Source: Lineus longissimus
Taxonomy: Eukaryota; Nemertea; Pilidiophora; Heteronemertea; Lineidae
Assembly (NCBI RefSeq): GCF_910592395.1
Contig: NC_088311.1
Location: 1,676,501 to 1,740,500, forward strand
Reading direction: 5' to 3'
DNA: 64,000 nucleotides
Shown here: piece after piece, positions 1-10,700 of the stretch
How the letters are laid out: each line of letters begins with the position of its first letter
Numbering within the stretch: position 1 is the stretch's first letter
Position numbers and translations under genes: made by a program
Notes under the pieces: generated by a model
Seen by the model: only the letters and a program-made list of their open reading frames with translations
What the model was told of the DNA's origin: nothing
Database searches by the model: none

Positions 1-2
1 GG

Positions 3-188
3 GGTGATTCCGTGTGTGATTATGCCATACGATTGAAAGCAATCCATCCACCTGGTTGTGACAGTTTTCCACCAGGAGTCGGGTTATCTGTGTACATGAA
101 AGTTGCTGGGTCTCCAGATTTTGCCATCATGGAACATGTACCTTCTTTAGGTGGAGGAATGTCTCCAATTTTGGAGGATTTCCTCTAG
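3..188 (+). CDS. C-terminal exon of an unrecognised protein (partial)
   Basis: An open frame enters from the left edge and runs 61 codons to a TAG at 186-188. The peptide begins GDSVCDYAIRLKAIHPPGCD and ends SPILEDFL. It looks like real coding sequence: it is open from the window edge, has a balanced composition with several Cys and Pro, and its stop lies just before an AT-rich stretch typical of a 3' UTR. I do not recognise the family. The gene is convergent with EIPR1, with only 194 bp between the two stop codons, so the 3' UTRs probably overlap or abut. The rest of the gene lies outside the window. It could be a chance open frame, but the tight convergent spacing and clean end favour a real terminal exon. 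Confidence 0.55.
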   Translation, partial: GDSVCDYAIRLKAIHPPGCDSFPPGVGLSVYMKVAGSPDFAIMEHVPSLGGGMSPILEDFL

Positions 189-382
189 GACAACAAACAT
201 AGCAGAGACAAACCTAAAGACATGGTATCAGCTTTATAATTTACTTCACTTCATCTTATTTACAAATTCATCAGCTACACTGATTTACATTGAAACTGAA
301 CACTGATGACCTATTCCCTATAGGAAACTTTCGAAATTGAAAAATTCTTCCACAGAGAATCCACATCCTGGTACCACTTAGA

Positions 383-3300
383 CTACAAGAGAATTTTATA
401 CTTTTCTGCCCTTGGTACCCGATTTATCACCAAACGGCCATCATAACTTAACGAAGCAAAGAGCCAGGGATCTGTCGATGACCATTCTGCTGCATACACA
501 CTGTCCTCATGCTCTTCATATGTGCTGATTACACCATCCTGAGACCTGGAATAGAATGGAATGCAACAAACGTAAACATCTGGTATATTTGTGGTCCTTT
601 CATGTGGAGGTGCCCCGCAATGAAGAAATAAGAAAACTGCAATTCGAGCACTGTCTCCCTACAGGAAGCACAGTGTCAGCAACTTTCACAGCCAGAACTC
701 AACTTGTTATCAGAGGAATAAAGTAGCATGAGTCAGAATGCAACAGGATTCAACCTTATAAATCTGTGCTTAACAGACAGTGAAACTCACTTTTCCTTTG
801 GCGGTTGTTCTTCATCATCACTCCCCTCCTCATCTTCCATCAGATGACCAAATGGTTCAGATGATATTGACACAGCGTTTGTCAAAATAACTCGACTGTC
901 ACTACTAGAGGTCAGCACCAGCTGGTCATGGAAGTGATTATATCGTATACTCCACACCCTTCAAGAAAAAGATGAAATACACAATAAGAAACCTCCACAT
1001 ACAGTTAAAATATCAAGGTCCCTATTGGTTTGCATTACAGAGAACTAAGGACGCAATCTTTTCGAATTGCCTTACACTGTTTTACAAAAGGATGGAAGGA
1101 TTGAATTGATAACTAATTTGATAGGATTATCTCTTGACAAAGAGGAGCCATATTATTCCCATGTAATGAAAGAAGCCAAATGTTATCAAGATAATCTCGA
1201 ATCAATCAATCTTTGTGACCTACTTACCAGTGTGAGTGATCAGACAGCACCTTGACTGGCTCTGTTGGATTTCGGATATCCCAGAACTTTGACTTACAAT
1301 CATCACCGCAACTTGCCAGGTAATATTGTTTGTTGGGATTAAAGTCCAGATCTCGTACCAATTGACCATGAGCATTTTCAATTGTCCAAACCTGCCTAAA
1401 GATAAAAGCATTGTTAACTTGTCAAGACTAGAGTTGTGACCATTTCAATTAATGACGGGAGGAGAACCTCTCTCCTTAAGACTCCGCAACACTCCATTTG
1501 GTCATTTTCATTCAAGTTCTTCATTGTAATCAGGACACCCCTCTATTCAGGACAGTACTTTTCAGTCTCAAGGAGTTCTGCTCTTTTCCTGATACATTGT
1601 TGAAAAAGAAAGCCAATTCTAAGACACTGATGTATTCCATTGCAAGACAGGTCCAACAACGCTGAAAGTCTTGATGACTCCCGACTGACTTTACAGTAGA
1701 CAGAAGTGGCAAAATGCTTGTCTACTTACTTCATTGTCCTGATGTCCCATCCTCTGATGTATGTGTCATTGGCAGTAGCTATTTGTGTCGAGTTGTGATG
1801 AGGGTTCCATCGTCCAGAGGAGAACTTAGGTTGTCCTTTTCCTTCCAAAGCTGTGGAGCTTGAGAGCTGGAACAATACAAAATCAACGTGAATATATGTC
1901 CACAAACAAAATTATTACACATTTTTTCCCCAGGCATACTATTGTTCTGTTGGCAGTTAACTTCAAGATATTATTGAAGATCTGTTTGGAGGTTAAGTTT
2001 AAGAACCGTCACCAGTACAATCGTTTACCTTTGTAACAGCACCACTAGCTTCCAAGTCCCACAACAGAATGTTGTGATCAGCCAGAGAGATGATATTTTG
2101 GTTGTCTCCTCCTGGATGCCAAAGTATGCTATGAAATGAACAAACCACAGAATTAGGTTTTTGCCTTTTTTAGGACTTGTGCTGACAGGGTGTATCATCA
2201 GTCTTGGCACAGAAATTAAGTTGTTTGATTCATACTGACCATTTCATGTCACCACACTCCATATTGTCCAGTCTGGAGACAAGCTCCAGAGCATGTGGAC
2301 TGCCAGAGTTATCATCATTCATTGGCGAGTCGCAATCGACTGGAATCCTCCAGATGGCAGCATGCATCTCGGCTTTAGCATCTGATGCTGAAAGAGGGGT
2401 AGAGTTTTAAATAGATATAGGCTCAGGATGATTTGCATGAATATGAAGCAGAAAGCAAAAGAGAAACAAGTCTTATGATTATCACAAAGATTAACACCTT
2501 CAGCGCCGAACTTACGTGACCCAAATCCCCTCCCCCTTTGAGCTGGTTAAATCGGAGTCTCATGGACTTCATGAAAGAACTGACGCCATCGCCATCTTCA
2601 GGCCAAGAAAGAAACTGAAAAGACAAGAAGTCTTTCCAGTTCCTACCTTGCCCTGAAGATGGCGATGGCGTAGTTCTTTCATGAAGTCCTTTAAAGTTCT
2701 GAACAACGCCATCGCCATCTTCAGGGCACGGAATGAACTGAAAGACCGTTTGGTCTTTTCAGTTGGTCTTTCAGTTCATACCGCGCCCTGAAGATGGCGA
2801 TGGCGTAGTTCTTTCATGAAGTCATGCGACGTCTGCAAATCCGGTGAAATTGAAGACGTACCCAGGAAATCAAGACCATATATTAACTTAAGTCTAACTT
2901 ACTCTCTTGGGAGATTAGCAGTCCAACTTACTTTTATTAAAACATGTCGCCAGGATATTTTTATCAGCAGGAGATGAACTGATATGCCATATTTCACCTT
3001 CTCTGTGTAGAAAAACGTTTTTGTTGATCACATTATTCTCATCATCAAAGTCAATTTGGTGCACTTGATTTTCAGACCGCAATGACTGAGTGCCAACCAG
3101 AAATCTAATATTTTCTGTCTCGGCTGTCTGTGCTGTTATAGCTCTGGCCTGAAAGAATAAATGGAAGAAATCTAAGCATATTAATTAAGTACAGCAGAAA
3201 TGTTTTTGAATTCCTAACCGTTTCTTCAACAAGAAGTAAAGCCACTCAAGGGGAAAAAGAAATTCAAGAGATTCATCCAGATGATATTTTAAAACACTAA

Positions 3301-3445
3301 TCCATTTCCTGAATATATCATAGCAATCGTCAAGGAAAATATGTTTCGCTTATCACAAATCTAACATGTGATCCTTGAAATACAGCGAATTGCAGATTCT
3401 CACCTGAAATTCCAGGCCATAGATAACTGGTGCATCATCCTCCAT
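383..3445 (-). CDS. EIPR1: EARP and GARP complex-interacting protein 1 (WD40 protein)
   Basis: Eight coding exons: 3404-3445, 2932-3148, 2240-2387, 2029-2128, 1730-1866, 1228-1395, 791-958 and 383-545. All junctions are GT-AG and in phase, giving 380 residues; the human protein has about 387. It starts [14 protein letters not shown], close to the vertebrate N terminus. Exon 2 carries [16 protein letters not shown] and [12 protein letters not shown], exon 6 carries [20 protein letters not shown], and the C terminus is [20 protein letters not shown] plus L. The family folds as a WD40 propeller; GHW/WD-type blades are visible in exons 4-8. It is known to bind the endosomal tethering complexes EARP and GARP and to act in endosomal recycling and dense-core vesicle biogenesis. 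An acidic, variable stretch ([10 protein letters not shown]) precedes the last blade. Intron 2 holds a truncated palindromic repeat. The gene is divergent from RICTOR. Confidence 0.95.
2491..2825. mobile_element. Truncated copy of the TTAA palindromic element in EIPR1 intron 2
   Basis: The left end, ttaacaccttcagcgccgaa, and the subterminal block with gagtctcatggacttcatga match the complete element at 28662-29109. The internal hairpin modules (cgccatcttcaggg / ccctgaagatggcg, separated by gaactgaaaagac-type spacers) follow. Similarity stops near 2825 at tcatgaagtcatg, without the right terminal repeat, so the copy is truncated. It is spliced out with intron 2 of EIPR1. Confidence 0.8.
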
Positions 3446-4694
3446 CAAGACAACTTTGATAGAAGTCTTAGCAAATGAATAAGGATTCCCTTAAAAAGAT
3501 TACACAGACATTAGTTTTGATACGAAAACATTTTCATCTATAGAGTGATTTCATGTGACTTCATCTTCTGTCACGCTCGTGGGACAGACAAAGAAAGCAA
3601 GCCCATGATAGCATTTTTGATTCAGTGAAGTCAGCAGGCCAGGCATAATTATTGTTCCCTCGAGAGCACAGATAAGAGAGATATATCATTATATGTTGGC
3701 AGGATTTACTTTACAGTGTATGTTTACACACAGTGTGAGTGTCTGAGTGTGCATAGTTAGTACACCTATCCATACTCACAGTAAACACTCCCCTACCCCA
3801 TCGACAGTGCCCACGGTCAAAGAAAGGGAACTGAATGAATCGTACTATGAACCTTTTACTTTCTAACCACGCTACCAACTTCGTGTCTTTTAAGCATTAG
3901 TGGCGGTTTTGGCACTAAAATATTGCAATTTTCTTAAAATTTCTGAAAGTTGTCAAATATCTTGAATTTAGCGCCCCCTAACGATCAAGGATTCGGTCAT
4001 TCTAAACAGCGCCGACCAGCGCCCACCAACGTTCACCAGGTTTAAAGTCATGTACAGAGTCATCGAACTAAAATTTAGTAGCCATAGACGAAATAAGTAC
4101 ACCATAAAACACATTTCATGAAAATTTCATGACGTTTGGGCGTAAGATAAGGGAGATATTGTCTAAAATCCCAAGGCTCCTGAAGCATTGGGAAGCCTTA
4201 TCATTCCCTCCAAGTCAAATCCAACATGTCCGCCGACTGGGTGGTGGACGCTGGTACATTATCGACAACAACTCGCTTATCTAGCACACAAATGTCATGA
4301 AACGATCAGGAATGTGGAAAATATACTGCTTATTTCGTTTGTGACCATTGGATTTTATTTTGATGACTTTAAATAATGCTTTTAAACCTGGTGGACGCTG
4401 GTAGTAGCTGTTTAGTATGACCCCAGGATTGGTACGTTAAAATATTCCCAGCAGTGAATTTTTTTAACTATCTCTCACTTAAAATCACAAATAAACTCAG
4501 TTTCAGACTATACTTGAAGATCCAACTTCGAGAAAGGGCTTCTTTAAAGATTTAGTGTAGTGAACATGTATATTTCATCAAACAGTTGCCTATGATGTGG
4601 TGATATTTACCATTTTCCTTCACAAAAAAGTATTTTCGCTAAATTCTGCTAACCAACTGAAGTACCAAAACTGTGTGGACAGCGAATGGCATGA
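3446..4694. promoter_or_regulatory. Divergent upstream region between EIPR1 and RICTOR
   Basis: This 1.25-kb stretch separates the start codons of two genes transcribed away from each other, so it should hold both 5' UTRs and both promoters. I see no convincing TATA box. No open frame looks coding. It also contains an inverted-repeat segment at about 4016-4402, listed separately. Transcript start sites cannot be placed from sequence alone. Confidence 0.6.
4016..4402. repeat. Candidate MITE-like segment with imperfect inverted ends
   Basis: The left end reads accagcgcccaccaacgttc followed by accaggtttaaagtca. The right end, read on the other strand, is accagcgtccaccaggttta followed by aaagc and attatttaaagtca. 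The two match except for short insertions, and the 330 bp between them is AT-rich with no credible coding frame. A third, partial copy of the word gtggtggacgctggtac lies inside at about 4231-4247. This fits an old non-autonomous transposon. No target-site duplication is clear, so the boundaries are approximate. Confidence 0.4.
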
Positions 4695-4726
4695 ATGGAG
4701 GCCGCGATGTATCGCGGAAGAAGTAG
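4686..4726 (+). promoter_or_regulatory. Short upstream ORFs abutting and overlapping the RICTOR start
   Basis: A two-codon ORF, ATG GCA TGA, occupies 4686-4694 and ends immediately before the proposed RICTOR ATG at 4695. A second ORF starts at 4691 and runs 11 codons to a TAG at 4724-4726, overlapping the RICTOR start in another frame. If the transcript includes these bases, scanning ribosomes meet both before the main start. The TGA is in frame with RICTOR, which excludes an N-terminal extension without an upstream exon. Confidence 0.5.
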
Positions 4727-7700
4727 CCTCTTCAGAAGTAATGAAACAAGCCTATAGTTAATTTGATTGCCGGTTTATTGTCCGTATTTTGTAGTTCTTA
4801 TCTCCAACTTCCTAAACATGTATCTTCTATTGTAGGCCGCCGCGTAAGTGTGGAGGAAACGGTGCCGATAGATTACAACCTCGGTAGGTGTTTCCCCACA
4901 TACATTTTGCACACAAAGTTGTGTACATGTTGTGACTGTCACTATTCCATGATGTCAAGAGCTCATTGCTATTTTCGTTTGATAGAACTGGTGTGGTAGG
5001 GATCCGGAATCCATTTCATGAGTTGCAAGTTTTTCACTGTCCAGATTACTGACACTGACAGTAGCAGAGTAGTTTAGCCTAGGGTAGGGAACTGGGTACG
5101 TCTTTTCTGACACTGAGAGTGAGAAGGTTGTGACTGTCGTGCTGTGTCTGTCTTGTGTGCTTAAAGTATGGGCCATGACTTTGTTCTGCCTTGTATGTAG
5201 TGATGTAGTAAGAGTTTTAGGCTTTTCAGTTCAAACCCTTCTAGAATACCAGCCTTAAGTTTCAGCTTTTCATTGTTTGTGATGTGCAATCCTGTTAGTT
5301 ACAGTGAGTTCATTCTGCTCTCATGACTGTTGTTGTATTTTGAAATGTTCTCTGAATGTCTTCTTCTTGCAGCTCCTTCTGACAATCTCCGCATCATTCT
5401 GACAGATGTTGTAAAGAGGAGAGGAGTGTCAAAGGCTCGGCGCCTAGGACACTTGAATAACTTTGTGAAACTATGTGCCAAAGTAGGACCAGATGTGAAT
5501 TGGGGACTATCAGCTTTAGAAATCTGTTGTTGGTAAGTCAATCTGCTTCTTCTCCAGTACCATATATTGTACAGTATACTGCAGTGCTTATATAGTTTTT
5601 GTTGACTTGACAGTTGCAGAATCAACTCCATTCAGGTTATGTTACCCATCATTTGGCCACTTCCAGGTTTTGGCATGTAATTAGACCGATTGGACAGTGT
5701 GAAAGGTGCCAGTCAATGTGAAATACCATAGATATGGGTTTTCTCCAGGGGCTCGGGTTCCTTCATCATCAAATTCTTCCTAGTTGTTTACTGTTTGGTG
5801 TTGCCAGTTCATTTGTTGTATCATGTATGTTCTATACCCACCCACTTGCCACATGAAAAACTTACATAATGTGACTGACAGTTTTCTATTATTTTGAATG
5901 AGCAGTTGATTGTTTAGCTTCATCCTTTCTTTTCAGTCTGCGTGCAAGTTTAGTTAGTGATGCCAAAGAAGTGCGTGCAGCGTCTCTCCGTGCCCTCCGC
6001 CATTTCTTACAAACTGAGTCGACGTTGGATTCCATGTTGGATATCCACATTGATGTGCTGCTGGCCCGATTGATGGATACTTGCCTTGACAATGAAATAG
6101 AAAGATTACATGTCTTTAAACTCGTGAGAAAAATACTGCTGGTTGCTCCTGGAAAATGCCCCACCTCTCTAGTCTACCCAATGGTTGCCATTGGAAACTA
6201 TGGTGCTAAAGAACGCGATAATATGCTCCGATTTGTGCTGTCTTCTATGTGTGAACTAGGTGGGTAAATACCCTTTGTTGTTTATGATTGTGTCATTATT
6301 CCTGATTATCTGCTGGCCACATTGAAATCCAAGGCTTTATAATCCTGAAATACATTCATTCTCTTTGCTGTTGCATATTGGAAAACACCATGGCTAAATT
6401 TAGCTTTCTTCCACCTTCAGCCTTATATAATCCTATTCTGATGGCAGAGACGGGTGGTATACCGATGCTGATGAGAAACGTACTGTACTTCCATCAGTTA
6501 CCACGAATCAATGAATGCCTCCTGCAGTCTATACTCTACCTTGTCAATCAGCCTTACACAAGATATTGTGTCAGGAACAGCGTAGATTTGGAGGTGAGTA
6601 AGATGCTGTGATTTGCATTTAGAATATTGTAAATTTAACCTCTCGATCTGACCCCTCTGCGTTTTGGTAGCAATTGGTGTAATTTATGATAAAGTAAACT
6701 GTAGTGTGTGTGAGCTCCATTCCAATCAACTCAAATCAGCCAGTTTCATTATTGGCAGTAAAAAGTATGGAAGGAGCTTAGGTTCTGATGCAATATGAGT
6801 TGATGAACTGAGTGACTGGTAGAATCTAAGCGTGTTGAACTGACTGAACTGAGTTGTTCTCTTGTGATTTGTTCTCTTGTAGCAAATACTGGCTCCATTC
6901 ACAGACTGTCACTTCAAGGCCAAAAGTGATTCTTCAGGAAGGTAGGTTTCACTTTCAAGTGATCGCACAAGGACGTTTGATTTGTTCACGAAATATTTGG
7001 ACCTGTCATGCATCACATTTCTCGTGCATGTCGGTCAGACACCTCCAACATGTTAAAGATAATTTCTATCATCACAGTATTCAATGACAAAAACATGCAT
7101 ACTTTTGTTTCTATTTGCAGTGATGACCGGGAGAAACGCTTCCTTGCCAGTCGATTGGCTTTGATAACCACACTGAAATCCTGGGCAGGAATGGTCAAAC
7201 TGTGCTGTCCAAACTCAAGCAGTATTCAGTCGCTACTGGGATCACTCTGGCTGCCAGACATGGAGATAAGGGTAGGTTATGATAACAATCAAATGATGAA
7301 GTATATAAGGACAGAATGAGACAGATTTGTTGGTTGTAGCCCTGTTGGTTGAATCCTTCCCACGAGTATTCTGTGTGCTCAGCTACACATTGTGCTGATT
7401 CGTTTTCTTCAGGTACATTGCACAAGTATCAGTTCCGTGGCCAATTCATAAAGTAACAGAATAAATTGTATCTTTTCCAGAAAGGTGTGATGGATATTTT
7501 CTTCGACTTGTTTTATATACCTGTGCCAAAATGGACAACTGACTTTGATGAAGCATTATTGAGTATTGGTGAGTGAGGTATAGACTTATAATTCTGATGT
7601 TGGCAGTGGCCAGCTGGTATCTCAGAGCTTGTTGGGCAAAGGGTGATGATCATTTAGTCAGTCAAATACCTTCTGTGATTCTGACAGTTTCAAATGGATT

Positions 7701-10700
7701 GTTCTGAGTACCAGACTCTGCTTTGGTCAAGTTCCTGGATGGACAACACAGACAAGATGTTTTATTGATATCTACTAAAGTTTTGATCAGATAGTACAGT
7801 GTTGTGTGACATGATTAATGTTTTTTTACTATATTTCAGACTGCACCAGTTTGCATGATTCGTGGCAGCTCATTGAGGGCTTTGTCAGTCGAGAAGGGAA
7901 GGACATCCTGCCACACAAGTCCAAGACCAGGATGAACCTAATCGAGAATCATCTTGCTCTGCTTCTATTGGTTTTCCTCAGCAATGGATTACCAGAGGTG
8001 AGTGAAGAAATAGTTCACATGGCCAGCTTGGGACTGACTAGTGACTAGACGATTTTGGAAGTTGTTCATTCAACTTGCTTTTTATGGGTAATAAATATTT
8101 GGAACTTTCCCAATTGATTTCAGGCCCTGGTTGAAGTGATCACCACCAGCAAGGAACACATAGCAATACGCGGAACAATACTCTTGGGAGAAATGCTCCA
8201 CCTGGTGAGTAGTTTTATCACTTCCTAGTTGCATCTCTGGCTCATTGCTACACCCTCAGCAATGCTACCAGTACCAGACATAGTGTGTTCTGATGTCGAG
8301 ACAAACTTATGTTTATGACGTGTATGACGAAGTGTTTGGTGCTGATAGGATTCTTTTCTCCATTGGTTCTGTTACTTGCTAGAATTCTCCTGTTTCAAAA
8401 CTGCCCATCTCTTGGCCATTGCATTCATCATCAGCTTGCATTCATTCCAGGCCAACATGATTATTCCTCACGAGTGTGTCCACCTCAGCCACTGTCTACC
8501 ATCCCTCATAGCAATCGCAGCATCATTTCGCATCGAGGCTGAAGTCAGAAGGTCTGTATCGCTGATTACTGTAAAATCATGTAGGAGACATTGCAACTTT
8601 CTAGATGACAGCATCAACTGTGTGATGATAGACTCAGTTAGTATAACTGCAAAAAGTATAACTGTAAATGTATTTTGAAATCCTTTGCTTTCAGTCAAGC
8701 AAGCCGTGCAATCTCATGGTTAGACAAATTGCATTCTGTGAAAAAGCGTGGTCCAGTGCCGTGTAGTCTCTACTTGGACCACATCATGGAACAATCCAGT
8801 AACAAACAGGAAAACAGCCACAGAAATATGAAGTTTCACAAAGATAAACTAACCTGTTATATGCAAAAGGTAAGATTCCAATTTACCTAAAGTTTCCCTG
8901 TAAATAATTAAATTTCTATGAGTCACTCCGTCAGGTGCTGGAAGAATAGGTATGAGATAATAACGATCATCTTTTGGTTCCCATCACCAAACTTGAAACA
9001 GAAGTATCAAAATCAACTAACATGTAAGCTTGTACCGTGTCATATCTGACCAAAGATAGTTGGTCGTGGAAAATGTGTTATCTTCTGACCAAGAGATAGT
9101 TGGTAATGAAAAAGATGTGGTCTTCTTATCTTTCTGATAACTTATACTATATCATGTTTCTTCCTTGACACTGATAAGGTAGATATGGAGTGTTATTCAG
9201 GGTTTTTTTCAGTTTTGTTATCTATGACTTTGTCTATTGACTTTTTATGACTATCAGCCTGTGTTAATGTTTCAGGATTCGGCTGATCTCATTGCTCAAG
9301 TGATAAAAGACTGCCAGGTCCTGTCAACCAAGGACAACTTCAACTGGGATTGGGATCTAATTGGTGCTATACTCAAGGTAAGCGTTAGTGTTCAGCTCTG
9401 AGGTTTGCATGCTTGCTTCTCTCTGCGAATGATATTAGGTTGATGTGGCGAATCTTGAGTGAACAGTTCTATCAGAACTAAATGCTGATAGAGAGCATTC
9501 CCATGAATTGTTGTTTCAGTAGATTACTCCTGCCCATACTTTACATCAGCCATCACAGCCAGGCCTTAATTCAGCCATCAGGCCTTGATGGCATTGAAGA
9601 GTATCTACGTATAGGCCTACCTTGGGGGGGAAGTTGGTGGGGTTTTTCCTGCTTCTAACTGTAGTCTCTCTTTCATATATTGTCTATTTCTTTACAGTGG
9701 CCAGATGATAATCTGAAGAAGCTTGAGGATCAAAACAATATTCGTTTCATCAGGAGAATTGTCTTCTTCTTCAAACCAAGCAATCGGTTGTATTCATGCA
9801 TCGACCAGAAGACAGAACGTGCCAAAACATACACGATGGTCGGCTGCCAAATGGTCGATTTCCTTCTTGAGTGTGACGAGACAGAGAGCGACCGAATCTT
9901 AGAGGAATGGTTGGGTGACATTGCTGGCTGCCTTGCACAAGTAAGTGGACTCCTATTTCTTATTCTCTTCTCACTGAACCCTTTTTGATTTGAAGGTTCC
10001 AAATGGTTCTCAATTTTTGTCAAAACTATGTTTACCTTCAAGAATAAGTGTGATCTGTTCCTTGTGTCATTGCTGAGATTGGTGATCTATATTCTGTCTC
10101 CATTACTCTTTGCAGATTCGCACTGAAAAGGCTCCACTTGATACCTTGTTTAGTCCTTCTAATTTGCTCAACACTCTCAGTCAGGATTACTTTCTTATCA
10201 TTGGTCGGTTCACACATTCCAAACGAGGAGAAAGCATTCTGGAGAGGACTGGCGTCCTCCAATAGTAAGTGAAGGAACAGTGGCATAAGACAGATGTCAG
10301 GTATTGTTGACAATGTTTCTATAATACTTGTGTGACCTCAGTTTTGCAGCTGTAATCCGTGTCCAAAGGAAGGTGCTCATGACTGTTCCAGGGCCAGGAA
10401 TGACAAAGTTGGAATCGTGCTTGCCCGTATCCAGTAACTGAAAGATCACTTTGCCAATCTACATCTCAACAAACTAGTAAACCCCGCTGTTGCTTTATTT
10501 CAGCTTGCTGGACCTGATGACCGTGACGAGCCATGACATCTACATCAAACTGACCGTATCCAGTCTCAACTATAGTCACAACGGTCATGCCAGGATCATC
10601 CTCAACAAAGCCCTCACGGCCATATCAGAGGTTGGTTCCAATCTTTCAATGGCATGTTAAAATCCGTCTACAGGTAGTATGGGCCACTTGTATTGTATTG

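Noticed and set aside
4707-4709. ATG at 4707 as the RICTOR start
   Set aside because: It is possible and in frame, but the ATG at 4695 gives MEAAMYRGRS, which aligns better with the vertebrate N terminus; kept as the alternative.
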